Shown: positions 17,063-26,244 of the stretch, piece after piece
How positions within the stretch are numbered: the stretch's first letter is position 1
Layout: every line of letters begins with the position of its first letter
Assembly: GCA_016720585.1 (NCBI GenBank)
Contig: JADKKH010000006.1
Span: 297,094-361,093, forward strand
DNA: 64,000 nucleotides
Reading direction: 5' to 3'
DNA from: Chitinophagaceae bacterium
GTDB lineage: Bacteria; Bacteroidota; Bacteroidia; Chitinophagales; Chitinophagaceae
Notes under the pieces: model-generated
Database searches by the model: none
What the model was told of the DNA's origin: nothing
Seen by the model: the letters and a program-made list of their open reading frames with translations, nothing else
Position numbers and translations under genes: made by a program

Positions 17063-18463
17063 GTGGCATTGATAAAAAGCATTTCCGGAATCAGAGGTAC
17101 CATGGGCGGTAAACCCGGCGAAAACCTGACTCCTGTTGATATTGTAAAATTCACCGCTGCTTTTGGCAGCTTGATGATGCATAAAAAAAAATCAACAAAA
17201 ATAGTTTTGGGCCGGGATGGCCGTATCAGCGGAGCGATGGTGCAAAACCTGGTGATGAATACATTGATAGGTCTGGGCATTGATGTGGTGGATCTTGGCT
17301 TGTCAACAACACCTACGGTAGAACTGGCTGTAAAAGCCGAAAATGCTGATGGAGGTATTATTCTTACCGCCAGTCATAATCCCAAAGAATGGAATGCACT
17401 CAAATTATTGAATTGTGAAGGCGAATTTATTTCTGCTGAATTAGGTGCCAAAGTGCTGGAACTGGCATCTAAAGAAGATTTTTCTTTTGCCCCGGTTGAT
17501 AAGCTCGGCACTATAAAAACAGATGACAGTTATCTTCAAAAGCATATTGATGCTATACTTAAATATCCGCTGGTAAATGCAAAAGCGATAGCCCGGCAAA
17601 ATTTCAAGATCGTGGTGGATGCTATTAATTCTACAGGAGCCACCTATGTTCCTGCCTTATTAAAAGCATTGGGTGTTACGGAGGTGATTGTCCTGAACGG
17701 GGAAGTGAATGGAAAGTTTGCGCATAACCCTGAGCCGTTACCCGAACATTTATCCCAACTATGCAGTGAAGTGGTACAGCAAAAAGCACATCTCGGAATT
17801 GCGGTTGACCCGGATGTGGACAGGCTTTGTTTTGTGAATGAAGATGGCAGCTTGTTTGGTGAAGAATATACCCTGGTGGCGATTGCGGATTATGTCCTGG
17901 GTAAAAGAAAGAGTACTTCAGTCGGAAGCGGGGGAAATACAGTAAGCAATATGAGCAGTACCAAGGCGCTCAAAGAAATTACCCTGAAGCATGGGGGTGC
18001 ATATTTCCCATCAGCTGTGGGAGAAGTGCATGTGGTCAGGAAGATGAAAGAGGTGAATGCCGTGATCGGCGGGGAGGGAAACGGGGGTATCATTGTTCCT
18101 GATTTTCATTATGGCCGGGATGCCCTGATAGGCATCGGATTATTCTTAAGTCATTTAGCCAGTCATAAAAAAGGGATTAAATCACTTCGCAACCAGTATC
18201 CCGATTATTTTATTTCTAAGAATAAAATAGAGCTGGAAAATGGCGTTGACGTGAAAGCTATTTTTGAAAAAATAAAAAAGAAATATAAAAAGAATCCTAT
18301 CAATACGGAGGATGGGTTAAAGATTGAGTTTGATAATGACTGGGTACACCTCCGTACTTCCAACACCGAACCCATTATCCGCATTTATGCCGAAAGTGAT
18401 TTTGAAACCAAGGCCGGTAATATTGCGATGCAGATCATGAGAGATATTAAAGAATTTACTTGA
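17063..18463 (+). CDS. glmM: Phosphoglucosamine mutase
   Basis: This 466-residue alpha-D-phosphohexomutase has the active-site serine in TASHNPKEWN (Ser104). The metal loop DPDVDRL (Asp249/251/253), the sugar-binding loop GEGNGGIIVP and the phosphate-binding loop RTSNTEPIIRI follow. It interconverts glucosamine-6-phosphate and glucosamine-1-phosphate on the way to UDP-GlcNAc for peptidoglycan and glycolipids. Length and motif order fit the Bacteroidota GlmM group, although some members could also act on other hexose phosphates. Confidence 0.9.
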   Translation: MALIKSISGIRGTMGGKPGENLTPVDIVKFTAAFGSLMMHKKKSTKIVLGRDGRISGAMVQNLVMNTLIGLGIDVVDLGLSTTPTVELAVKAENADGGIILTASHNPKEWNALKLLNCEGEFISAELGAKVLELASKEDFSFAPVDKLGTIKTDDSYLQKHIDAILKYPLVNAKAIARQNFKIVVDAINSTGATYVPALLKALGVTEVIVLNGEVNGKFAHNPEPLPEHLSQLCSEVVQQKAHLGIAVDPDVDRLCFVNEDGSLFGEEYTLVAIADYVLGKRKSTSVGSGGNTVSNMSSTKALKEITLKHGGAYFPSAVGEVHVVRKMKEVNAVIGGEGNGGIIVPDFHYGRDALIGIGLFLSHLASHKKGIKSLRNQYPDYFISKNKIELENGVDVKAIFEKIKKKYKKNPINTEDGLKIEFDNDWVHLRTSNTEPIIRIYAESDFETKAGNIAMQIMRDIKEFT

Positions 18464-18478
18464 GGAATTTCGTGTTTA

Positions 18479-18690
18479 GGGTTGTGCGTTTCGGGTTCTG
18501 TAAATCGGGAAGTCTTTTTTTTTCTTTAAGAATCCCAATCCTAAAACTATCGGGTCGCCGAAAATCAGGTTTTTCCTCCATCGATTCTATTGGTTTGTAC
18601 AAAAGAATCTGCACGGAAAATCGATTACTTATCTTTGTGCAGCAATAAGAAAACGCTGCATTTCGGGTTCAAACCCGAAACGCAAAACCC
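18479..18690. repeat. Inverted repeat pair (GGGTTKTGCGTTTCGGGTT) flanking an intergenic spacer
   Basis: Arms at 18479-18497 and 18672-18690 match in inverse orientation over 19 bp with one mismatch. The right arm also forms a tight local hairpin, TTTCGGGTT/AACCCGAAA. The spacer contains TATCTTTG (18630-18637), which fits the -7 consensus and could drive the cysteine desulfurase gene. Confidence 0.5.
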
Positions 18691-18701
18691 GAAACAGTAT
18701 C

Positions 18702-19829
18702 ATGAACCGCATCTATTTCGATAACGCTGCCACTACCGCACTCGATAAAGAAGTGCTGGACGCCATGTTGCCCTACATGACCACTCATTTCGGTAATCCT
18801 TCATCTATTTATTCTTATGGCAGAGAAAGCCGGATGGCCATAGAGTCAGCCCGTAAATCCGTAGCCAAAATTCTCAATGCCCACCCCGGCGAAATTTTCT
18901 TTACCAGTGGCGGTACGGAAAGCAACAATACGGCCATCGGTGCAGCAATACGCGACCTGGGTTGTAAACATATCATTTCTTCACCGGTGGAACATCATGC
19001 TGTATTGCATACGGTAGAACATTATGATCATCAGGAAATGGTGACCACGAGTTTTGTAAAACTCAATAGTATCGGGCATGTAAACCTTGAGGATCTTGAA
19101 GAACAATTGTCATCGCATAAAGACCGTTGCCTGGTAACTTTAATGCATGCCAACAATGAGATCGGCAACCTCCTGGACATTGATGCGGTAGGAAATCTGT
19201 GTAAAACACATAAGGCTATCTTTCATTCCGACTGTGTTCAGACCGTGGGACATTACAGGCTGGATCTTCGTAAAACACCGGTGCATTTTATTTCTGGTGC
19301 CGGGCATAAATTTCATGGTCCTAAAGGTGTTGGAATTTTATATGTTAATGATAATATTAAGATCAATCCGTTCATTTTAGGCGGAGCCCAGGAAAGAAAT
19401 ATGCGGGCGGGTACGGAAAATCTTTATGGTATTGTCGGATTTGCGAAAGCCCTGGAAATAGCCGATGCTCATATGGAAAAGGAAGCTGCCTTTATACAAT
19501 CGCTGAAGACCTATATGATCGAACAGTTGCGAAAACATATTGCGGGTGTTCAGTTCAATGGTGATTATGCGGGGAAAAGTTTATACACGGTCTTAAATGC
19601 CTCGTTCCCCAAAACAGAAAAATCTGAAATGTTACTTTTCAGCCTGGATATGCAGGGGATCTGTGTATCAGGAGGCAGCGCCTGCAGCAGTGGTGCCGAT
19701 ATTGGCAGTCATGTTATCCGGGCTATCAGTAATAACCCCAACAGGGTGCCGGTACGGTTTTCTTTCAGTAAGTATAATACAATTGAAGAAGCAGATGCCG
19801 TGGTGGCAAAGTTGAAGGAACTTATTTGA
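18702..19829 (+). CDS. Cysteine desulfurase, NifS/IscS family
   Basis: This 375-residue PLP enzyme of class V has the Schiff-base lysine Lys203 in GAGHKFHGPKG and the persulfide cysteine Cys328 in GGSACSSG. The N-terminus MNRIYFDNAATT is typical. It removes sulfur from L-cysteine for Fe-S cluster assembly or tRNA thiolation. No isc or suf genes are adjacent, so the pathway partner is not defined here. A small lipoprotein gene follows. Confidence 0.93.
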   Translation: MNRIYFDNAATTALDKEVLDAMLPYMTTHFGNPSSIYSYGRESRMAIESARKSVAKILNAHPGEIFFTSGGTESNNTAIGAAIRDLGCKHIISSPVEHHAVLHTVEHYDHQEMVTTSFVKLNSIGHVNLEDLEEQLSSHKDRCLVTLMHANNEIGNLLDIDAVGNLCKTHKAIFHSDCVQTVGHYRLDLRKTPVHFISGAGHKFHGPKGVGILYVNDNIKINPFILGGAQERNMRAGTENLYGIVGFAKALEIADAHMEKEAAFIQSLKTYMIEQLRKHIAGVQFNGDYAGKSLYTVLNASFPKTEKSEMLLFSLDMQGICVSGGSACSSGADIGSHVIRAISNNPNRVPVRFSFSKYNTIEEADAVVAKLKELI

Positions 19830-19873
19830 TGCAACAAATATGCAACCTGGGTTGTCAACATACAAATGCTCTT

Positions 19874-20272
19874 ATGAAACTTAAAGCAATTTTATTTTTT
19901 TTATTGGCGACATCTTTTTCGTGCAACAAGGATGATGATAATAATCCGGGACAATGTGATACTAACCTGGTAATCTCAGTCACAAGAACGCCGGCAAGAA
20001 CTACAATCGCAGCGGGAATTAATTCAGGCATTGAGTCTTATGGCGCCAATTTATGTTATAGCTTTTCGCATACAGAAATTTTAGAAAAACCAGGAAAGAT
20101 TTTCCAAATAAGGTCAAAGGGAAAAGTAACCTGCGGAAAACCAATTTGTGCCCAGGCTTTATATCAGGCAAATGATTCTGTTAAAATAGCCATATCTGTT
20201 TCAGGAACTTATTTCCTTAAATTCTACAATGAAAATACTCATTTTAAAACAGATACTGTACAGGTAGATTAG
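19874..20272 (+). CDS. Small lipoprotein of unknown function
   Basis: From ATG 19874 this encodes a 132-residue protein with a lipoprotein signal peptide (LFFLLATSFSC, Cys near residue 17) and an acidic DDDNN stretch after it. The mature part is beta-rich with three further cysteines. An upstream TTG/ATG at 19826-19829 would overlap the desulfurase stop but adds no signal-like sequence. I do not recognise a family. Confidence 0.68.
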   Translation: MKLKAILFFLLATSFSCNKDDDNNPGQCDTNLVISVTRTPARTTIAAGINSGIESYGANLCYSFSHTEILEKPGKIFQIRSKGKVTCGKPICAQALYQANDSVKIAISVSGTYFLKFYNENTHFKTDTVQVD

Positions 20273-20287
20273 TAGATTTAAGGGGTA

Positions 20288-20509
20288 TTACAAATAATAC
20301 CAGGGATTTCTTTTTGCTGCCCAGATATACTTCCGGATATTCCGCCAGAAAGCCAGCACCATATAAATAATGATCGGGGAGCCCATCGTGAGGATAGACG
20401 CATACATAAAATATTGCCGGATCTTGCTGGTAGCAACGCCCATCCGGTTGCCAATGGCTGAACAAACGCCAAAAGCATTCCATTCCACAAAATTTTTGAA
20501 TTTGTTCAT
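20288..20509 (-). CDS. PspC-domain membrane protein
   Basis: This 73-residue protein starts MNKFKNFVEWNAFGVCSAIG. It continues with IATSKIR-like and LTMGSPIIIYMVLAFW sequences, matching the short PspC-domain proteins of Bacteroidota. These have an amphipathic N-terminus and one or two TM helices. PspC in enterobacteria senses envelope stress; the role of these minimal versions is unknown. It diverges from the aconitase gene. Confidence 0.8.
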   Translation of the reverse strand: MNKFKNFVEWNAFGVCSAIGNRMGVATSKIRQYFMYASILTMGSPIIIYMVLAFWRNIRKYIWAAKRNPWYYL

Positions 20510-20614
20510 GCCCCGAAATTAGAAAATTGCCATAAAACAAACAACAAGGCTTATTCACACCCCGGTTTTTCGTAATTTCGCAGCAACTTTTAATCATACT
20601 AAAAGATGCACCAC

Positions 20615-22882
20615 ATGGTATTTGATCTCGATTTAATAAAAAAAGTATATGCTGAATTGCCGGGTAAGGTTTCAGCTGCCAGAAAGCTGATAGGCAAGCC
20701 TTTAACGCTGACAGAAAAAATCCTGTATGCTCATTTGTACGGGTCGCTGCCAGCTACCGCCCACAGCCGTGGTAAGGACTATGTAGACTTTGCCCCGGAT
20801 CGGGTGGCCATGCAGGACGCAACCGCCCAAATGGCTTTACTGCAATTTATGACAGCCGGGCGCAGCAAAGTGGCTGTTCCCTCTACGGTGCATTGTGATC
20901 ATTTGATTCAGGCAAAAATTGGTGCCAAAAAGGATTTAGAGCTGGCTATAGAAACAAACAGGGAAGTCTATGATTTCCTTTCAAGCATTTCAGATAAATA
21001 TGGAATTGGATTCTGGAAAGCCGGTGCCGGTATCATTCACCAGGTGGTTTTAGAAAACTATGCTTTTCCCGGTGGTATGATGATCGGAACAGATTCTCAC
21101 ACACCAAATGCCGGGGGCTTGGGAATGGTTGCGATTGGAGTGGGTGGTGCTGATGCGGTAGATGTCATGGCCGGTCTGCCCTGGGAATTAAAAATGCCCA
21201 AGGTCATTGGTGTAAAACTTACCGGTAAAATGAGTGGCTGGACCAGTTGTAAAGACGTTATTCTTTGGGTGGCCGGGCAACTGACTGTAAAAGGTGGTAC
21301 GGGTGCTATTGTTGAATATTTTGGTGAGGGAGCCGACAGCATGAGCGCTACCGGTAAAGGAACGGTATGTAATATGGGTGCAGAAATTGGTGCTACCTGC
21401 TCACTGTTTGCTTATGATGAAAAAATGAGTGCTTACCTGAAAGCTACCGGTCGTGCAGAAGTGGCTGCCCTGGCTGATGGTATTAAAGAACATCTTCGCC
21501 CGGATGCAGAAGTATATGCTGATCCTGCAAAATATTATGACCAGGTACTTGAACTGGATTTAAATACATTAGAACCTTACGTAAACGGTCCGTTTACTCC
21601 TGACCTCGCAACGCCCATTTCAAAAATGGCTGCTGCGGTAAAAGAAAATGGCTGGCCTGCCAAACTGGAAGTGGCATTAATAGGAAGCTGTACAAATTCT
21701 TCTTATGAAGACATCAGCCGTTCGGCTTCGATTGTTGAAGATGCCATGAGCAAAGGGTTGAAAGCAAATTCTGAATTTACGATCACTCCCGGAAGTGAGC
21801 AGGTAAGGTTTACGATAGAACGTGATGGATTTATTTCTACGTTTGAGAAAGTGGGCGGTGTTGTATTAGCCAATGCCTGTGGTCCCTGTATTGGTCAATG
21901 GGCCCGGCATATTGATGACCCCAACAGAAAAAACACCATCATAACATCTTTCAACAGGAATTTCGCGAAACGTAATGATGGCAATGCCAGCACGCATGCT
22001 TTTGTGGCGAGCCCTGAAATTGTTACGGCGATGGCCATTGCGGGAACGATTGCTTTTAATCCATTAACCGATAAACTTAAAAATGATAAAGGGGAAGACG
22101 TGTTATTAAAAGAACCCACGGGTTTTGAATTACCTCCCAAAGGATTTGCCGTTGAAGATGCCGGTTACCAGGCGCCTGCAGCAGATGGCAGTGGCATCAA
22201 TGTAAAAGTGGCAAGCGATTCTAAAAGGTTACAGTTGCTCGAACCATTCAAAGCCTGGGAAGGGACTGATATTACCGGGTTGAAATTATTGATAAAGGCA
22301 AAGGGAAAATGTACTACGGATCATATTTCCATGGCAGGACCCTGGTTGAAGTTTCGCGGTCATCTCGATAATATCAGTAACAATATGCTTATTGGTGCTG
22401 TCAATTTTTTTAATGAAAAAACAGATACTGTAAAAAATCAACTCACCGGTGCCTATGGACCTGTGCCTGCCACCGCAAGAGCATACAAAGCCGCACATGT
22501 GGGAAGTATTGTTGTGGGTGATGAAAATTATGGCGAAGGTTCGTCCAGGGAACATGCAGCGATGGAGCCCCGGCATTTGGGGGTGAGAGCCATATTGGTA
22601 AGAAGTTTTGCACGAATACATGAAACGAATCTGAAGAAGCAGGGCATGCTGGGGCTGACCTTTGCGAACAAAGAGGATTACGATAAAGTACAGGAAGATG
22701 ACAGCATCGATATTGTGGGTTTAACTTCCTTTGCTCCCGGTAAAACCTTAACCGTTGTCTTGAATCATAAAGACGGCTCTGTTGATACCATCCCGGTAAA
22801 TCATACCTATAATGAACAACAGATCGAATGGTTTAAAGCGGGGGGTGCATTAAATGTTATCAGGTCACAGTTTGTAAATTAA
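20615..22882 (+). CDS. Aconitate hydratase
   Basis: From ATG 20615 (MVFDLDLIKK; an ATG nine bases earlier is also in frame) the protein is 755 residues, the usual length of mitochondrial-type aconitase. The [4Fe-4S] ligands are Cys359 in GSCTNSSYED and Cys422/Cys425 in NACGPCIGQ. GTDSHTPNAGGLG and GENYGEGSSREHAAMEP are also present. It isomerises citrate to isocitrate in the TCA cycle. A possible -7 element TAATTTCG lies at 20573-20580. Confidence 0.95.
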   Translation: MVFDLDLIKKVYAELPGKVSAARKLIGKPLTLTEKILYAHLYGSLPATAHSRGKDYVDFAPDRVAMQDATAQMALLQFMTAGRSKVAVPSTVHCDHLIQAKIGAKKDLELAIETNREVYDFLSSISDKYGIGFWKAGAGIIHQVVLENYAFPGGMMIGTDSHTPNAGGLGMVAIGVGGADAVDVMAGLPWELKMPKVIGVKLTGKMSGWTSCKDVILWVAGQLTVKGGTGAIVEYFGEGADSMSATGKGTVCNMGAEIGATCSLFAYDEKMSAYLKATGRAEVAALADGIKEHLRPDAEVYADPAKYYDQVLELDLNTLEPYVNGPFTPDLATPISKMAAAVKENGWPAKLEVALIGSCTNSSYEDISRSASIVEDAMSKGLKANSEFTITPGSEQVRFTIERDGFISTFEKVGGVVLANACGPCIGQWARHIDDPNRKNTIITSFNRNFAKRNDGNASTHAFVASPEIVTAMAIAGTIAFNPLTDKLKNDKGEDVLLKEPTGFELPPKGFAVEDAGYQAPAADGSGINVKVASDSKRLQLLEPFKAWEGTDITGLKLLIKAKGKCTTDHISMAGPWLKFRGHLDNISNNMLIGAVNFFNEKTDTVKNQLTGAYGPVPATARAYKAAHVGSIVVGDENYGEGSSREHAAMEPRHLGVRAILVRSFARIHETNLKKQGMLGLTFANKEDYDKVQEDDSIDIVGLTSFAPGKTLTVVLNHKDGSVDTIPVNHTYNEQQIEWFKAGGALNVIRSQFVN

Positions 22883-22903
22883 TAAGAATAATTATTTGTT
22901 GAT

Positions 22904-22933
22904 AAATGCCCCTCGTATTTGCGAGGGGCATTT
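22904..22933. terminator. Strong bidirectional hairpin terminator
   Basis: A 12-bp perfect stem AAATGCCCCTCG / CGAGGGGCATTT with a 6-nt loop is followed by ATTTTTA. It serves the aconitase gene and the convergent gene at 22938. Confidence 0.88.
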
Positions 22934-22937
22934 ATTT

Positions 22938-23393
22938 TTACGGGTTGATAGTATTTCCTGTGTTGGTCATTAGGGATGCCAGCATGCGTCCCTTCGGTAA
23001 TTCACTGGATGAATAATACAATTTTAGTAAGGAGCTATTTCCTTTCTTCAAAACCGTTAGATCTTTTACGCGTACCAACATTGCTGAAACGCCTGAAGTG
23101 GCATCAACATACCGGAATTCCTTCAGCACATTATTCTGCTGGTCTTTGATCGTAATAACCCGGTTCTTACCAATATTTCCGCAATGATGGTACTTTATGG
23201 TCAGTTCGTCATTGGATGCCTGCAGATTCAGGGGCAGGCTTTTGACGGTATTCATTTCGTTGCCGTATTGCTGAATCACGACTTTGTTGTTGAGATAGAT
23301 TTCAAATCCCTCCCCACCGGGTTTTGTTGTATACGAAAATACCATTGTGCTGAGGCAGAGCAGCATCATTGTTTTACTGAAGATCGATTTCAT
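22938..23393 (-). CDS. Exported protein of unknown function
   Basis: This 151-residue protein has a signal peptide (MMLLCLSTMVFSYTT) and no lipobox. The mature part is predicted beta-rich, with HHCGNIGKNR and an evenly spaced pattern of short strands. I do not recognise a family. It is monocistronic and shares a terminator with aconitase. Confidence 0.7.
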   Translation of the reverse strand: MKSIFSKTMMLLCLSTMVFSYTTKPGGEGFEIYLNNKVVIQQYGNEMNTVKSLPLNLQASNDELTIKYHHCGNIGKNRVITIKDQQNNVLKEFRYVDATSGVSAMLVRVKDLTVLKKGNSSLLKLYYSSSELPKGRMLASLMTNTGNTINP

Positions 23394-23561
23394 AAAAATA
23401 ATTTTAAGTCAGGAATAAAATAAACGATTGTCTTTGCAAAAGAACCGAACGGGGAGTCCCGGTAAAAATTCCTTTGATGAAAGGAGCAAAGGGCTTGATA
23501 TAATGTAAAAATCGGCGTGGCCGGGAACAACCCATTGTGTATTTTCGCGGGACGGGTAATT

Positions 23562-23987
23562 ATGCAAAGACTAAAACCAGATGTAGATATTGTCCTGGAT
23601 ATATTAAAGGCCGTGCTGCAAGCACAGCCCGGGTCATCTTTTACCCAAAGCTTATTGCACCAGTACCAGGAACGGGGCGGGCTTAGCAAAAAACAACTCG
23701 AAGGCTTGTATCAAAAAGCAACAAATGTAAAGACTATTCCTCCCAACAAACTGGCCACTTTAGAAGCGATTATTTTACGGAAACACACAAAACATAAATC
23801 TGAATTACCGGTTGCCACGCCTCTTTATGTAAAAGATGATGAAGCGGGTAAAATGATTGAAGCTATCCTGGTAAAATATCCGCAGCATAAAAGGGTTTTG
23901 TTCTTTAAATCGAAGTTTGATAATAATGAAATTTTGTCAGTGGCTGAAAAGACAGAACTGCAGAAATTCAGTAAGTTGTTGAAATAA
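23562..23987 (+). CDS. Conserved small cytoplasmic protein of unknown function
   Basis: From ATG 23562 (MQRLKPDVDI) it encodes 141 residues without a signal or TM. It is helix-rich: an N-terminal region with SFTQSLLHQYQERGGLSKKQLEGLY, then a C-terminal part ending LQKFSKLLK. The longer ORF from 23517 adds a sequence unlike a protein start. A near-consensus -7 element, TATTTTCG, lies about 20 bp upstream. The function is unknown. Confidence 0.68.
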   Translation: MQRLKPDVDIVLDILKAVLQAQPGSSFTQSLLHQYQERGGLSKKQLEGLYQKATNVKTIPPNKLATLEAIILRKHTKHKSELPVATPLYVKDDEAGKMIEAILVKYPQHKRVLFFKSKFDNNEILSVAEKTELQKFSKLLK

Positions 23988-24041
23988 CCGGTTCTGATTC
24001 TGCTAACTTTAATTAAATAGATGACTCCTTAATTGATCAAC

Positions 24042-25892
24042 ATGAAAAAGATTTTCCTTTTCCTTTTTTTTAGCAACCTTGTTTACAGCAATTGCTTTGC
24101 ACAGTCGGATACCATTGCGTTTTATAAGAAATCAGAGCTAATGATTCCCATGCGGGATGGTATAAAATTACATACCGTGGTTTTTTCCCCGGTCGATGCA
24201 AAAGAAAAAGTACCGGTTTTACTCCAGCGTACACCTTATGGTGCAGGTCCTGGTGGTGTAGCTAATGATAGTGCTATAAGTCTTTCGATGTTTGGTTCTA
24301 ATTCGGGGGGTATGCTCCGGGAAGGATATTTCCTGGTGATTCAGGATATCCGGGGTAAATATTTAAGTGAAGGGACCATGGAAATACATCAGCCATTGAT
24401 CCATGCCACTGAAAAAAATGCCGTGGATGAAAGCACGGATACCTGGGATACAGTTGACTGGTTAGTAAAAAATCTAAAAGGTAATAATGGTAAGGTCGGC
24501 ATATTCGGGGTTTCTTATCCCGGATGGCTGGCATTGGTAGGGGCGGTAGATCCGCACCCGGCATTAAAAGCTTCCTCAGAACAGGCCTGTATGGGTGATC
24601 TGTTTCTCGGCGATGATTTTCATCACAATGGCGCATTCCGCCTGAGTTATGGTATGGAATACACCTACGAAGTGGAATTTGACAAAACAACCGACAGCGA
24701 TTTTCCTTTTCCGCAGTTTGATTTATATGACTGGTATTTAAAACTGGGTTCGCTGAAAAATGTTAATGACAAATACTTTCACGGGAAAATACCTACCTGG
24801 AACAATTTTATACAGCACCCGAACTACGATGCTTTCTGGCAAAAAAATTCTCCATTAAATTATATTGAGTATGCACAGATACCTCAATTGCATGTGGGTG
24901 GTTACTACGACCAGGAAGATATCAACGGTCCGCAACTGATGTATACACATATGGAGAAAAAAGACAAGGCTAATATGAATTACCTGGTACTCGGCCCCTG
25001 GAATCATGGACAGTGGTCAAGAAACAGGGCCGACAGCCTGGGAAAAATTTCTTTTGAAAGTAATACGGCTGCCTGGTTCCAGGCATTGCAGAAGAATTGG
25101 TTTGACTATTGGTTGAAAGGTAAGGGAGCTGGAAAATTTGAAGAAGCCTATTGTTTTCAGACCGGGAACAACCAATGGAAAACGTATACCAGCTGGCCGC
25201 CGAAAGAAGCGGTTATTAGAAAATTGTATGCCGGGGCAAATAATACCTGTTCATTTAATAAGCCTACAGCCGCCAAAGGATTTACCAGCTATATCAGTGA
25301 TCCGGCAAAACCGGTTCCTTACAGAATACAACCCATTGAAGCAACCTATGGCACCGGCAGCCGCTGGCGTAACTGGCATGTGGAAGACCAGCGCTTTGTT
25401 TATTCAAGACCCGATGTGCTAAGTTTTACAATGGATTCGCTTACGGAAGATCTAACGGTAACCGGGAAAATAATGGCGCATCTGTTTGCCAGTACCAGCG
25501 GAACTGATGCGGATTGGATTGTAAAACTGATTGATGTGTATCCTGATTTTGATACAAAGAGTTTAAGCATGAGTGGTTACCAGTTGCCCGTAGCCATGGA
25601 AGTATTCCGGGGGCGATTCAGAAAAAGTTTTTCCAATCCTTCGGCTTTAGTGCCCAATAAACCCGAGGAGTTTGTAATAGACCTCCATGATATCAATCAC
25701 ACATTTAAAAAAGGCCACCGGATCATGCTGCAGGTTCAGAGCACCTGGTTTCCGGTTATTGACCGCAATCCCCAGAAATTTGTGCCGAATATATTTGAAG
25801 CAAAAGATACCGACTTTATCAAAGCCGAACACCGTATCTACTTTTCTGCGCAATATCCGACCTATATTGAATTGCCGGTAATGAATAATTAG
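24042..25892 (+). CDS. CocE/NonD-family (X-Pro dipeptidyl-peptidase-like) hydrolase, exported
   Basis: From ATG 24042 (MKKIFLFLFF) the protein is 616 residues with a signal peptide ending near CFAQ. The S15/CocE alpha/beta-hydrolase domain has MIPMRDGIKLHT at its start, the nucleophile Ser158 in GVSYPGW and GPWNHGQW with the likely His. A C-terminal jelly-roll domain (about 390-610; TVTGKIMAHLFAST) is typical. Members cleave acyl or X-Pro substrates such as amino-acid esters or proline-containing dipeptides; the exact specificity is unknown. Confidence 0.9.
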   Translation: MKKIFLFLFFSNLVYSNCFAQSDTIAFYKKSELMIPMRDGIKLHTVVFSPVDAKEKVPVLLQRTPYGAGPGGVANDSAISLSMFGSNSGGMLREGYFLVIQDIRGKYLSEGTMEIHQPLIHATEKNAVDESTDTWDTVDWLVKNLKGNNGKVGIFGVSYPGWLALVGAVDPHPALKASSEQACMGDLFLGDDFHHNGAFRLSYGMEYTYEVEFDKTTDSDFPFPQFDLYDWYLKLGSLKNVNDKYFHGKIPTWNNFIQHPNYDAFWQKNSPLNYIEYAQIPQLHVGGYYDQEDINGPQLMYTHMEKKDKANMNYLVLGPWNHGQWSRNRADSLGKISFESNTAAWFQALQKNWFDYWLKGKGAGKFEEAYCFQTGNNQWKTYTSWPPKEAVIRKLYAGANNTCSFNKPTAAKGFTSYISDPAKPVPYRIQPIEATYGTGSRWRNWHVEDQRFVYSRPDVLSFTMDSLTEDLTVTGKIMAHLFASTSGTDADWIVKLIDVYPDFDTKSLSMSGYQLPVAMEVFRGRFRKSFSNPSALVPNKPEEFVIDLHDINHTFKKGHRIMLQVQSTWFPVIDRNPQKFVPNIFEAKDTDFIKAEHRIYFSAQYPTYIELPVMNN

Positions 25893-25916
25893 ATCAGCTT
25901 TGTAAAATATTTATTT

Positions 25917-26228
25917 ATGTATATCTGTCAATGGTCACTGCAAATTGTTTTTGGAAAGCAAAAACAGGCTCTTGATATTATGAAAGAATGGGGAGCGGAG
26001 AAATTCCGTTCTTCCCGGTTTTCAAAATCAAAAAGCAGGGTATATGTAGGGCATATTGGTGAATCCCCATCCCTGGTTATTGACGAATATGAATTTGAGA
26101 ACCTGGATGATTTTACGATGGCATTGGGAGAAATGGGGCAGCCGCAGTTCAAACAATATTCGGAGGCTATGGCTCCATTGATTATTCCGGGCACACAAAA
26201 ATGGAAAGTGTTCCGGGTGGTGGGGTAG
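25917..26228 (+). CDS. Small protein of possible dimeric alpha/beta-barrel fold
   Basis: This 103-residue protein has no signal. The pattern of strand, helix (KQKQALDIMKEWGAEKF), strands (SRVYVGHIGESPSLVIDEYEF), helix (LDDFTMALGEMGQPQFKQYSEAM) and strand (TQKWKVFRVV) resembles NIPSNAP/ABM-type dimeric barrels. That assignment rests on pattern only. It lies between two exported hydrolases on the same strand and could be co-transcribed with them. Confidence 0.65.
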   Translation: MYICQWSLQIVFGKQKQALDIMKEWGAEKFRSSRFSKSKSRVYVGHIGESPSLVIDEYEFENLDDFTMALGEMGQPQFKQYSEAMAPLIIPGTQKWKVFRVVG

Positions 26229-26244
26229 TGATAAAATCATTGAT

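Noticed and set aside
20244..20597. Longer minus-strand ORFs overlapping the PspC gene
   Set aside because: The 73-residue frame at 20288-20509 matches PspC; the other frames are shadows of it.
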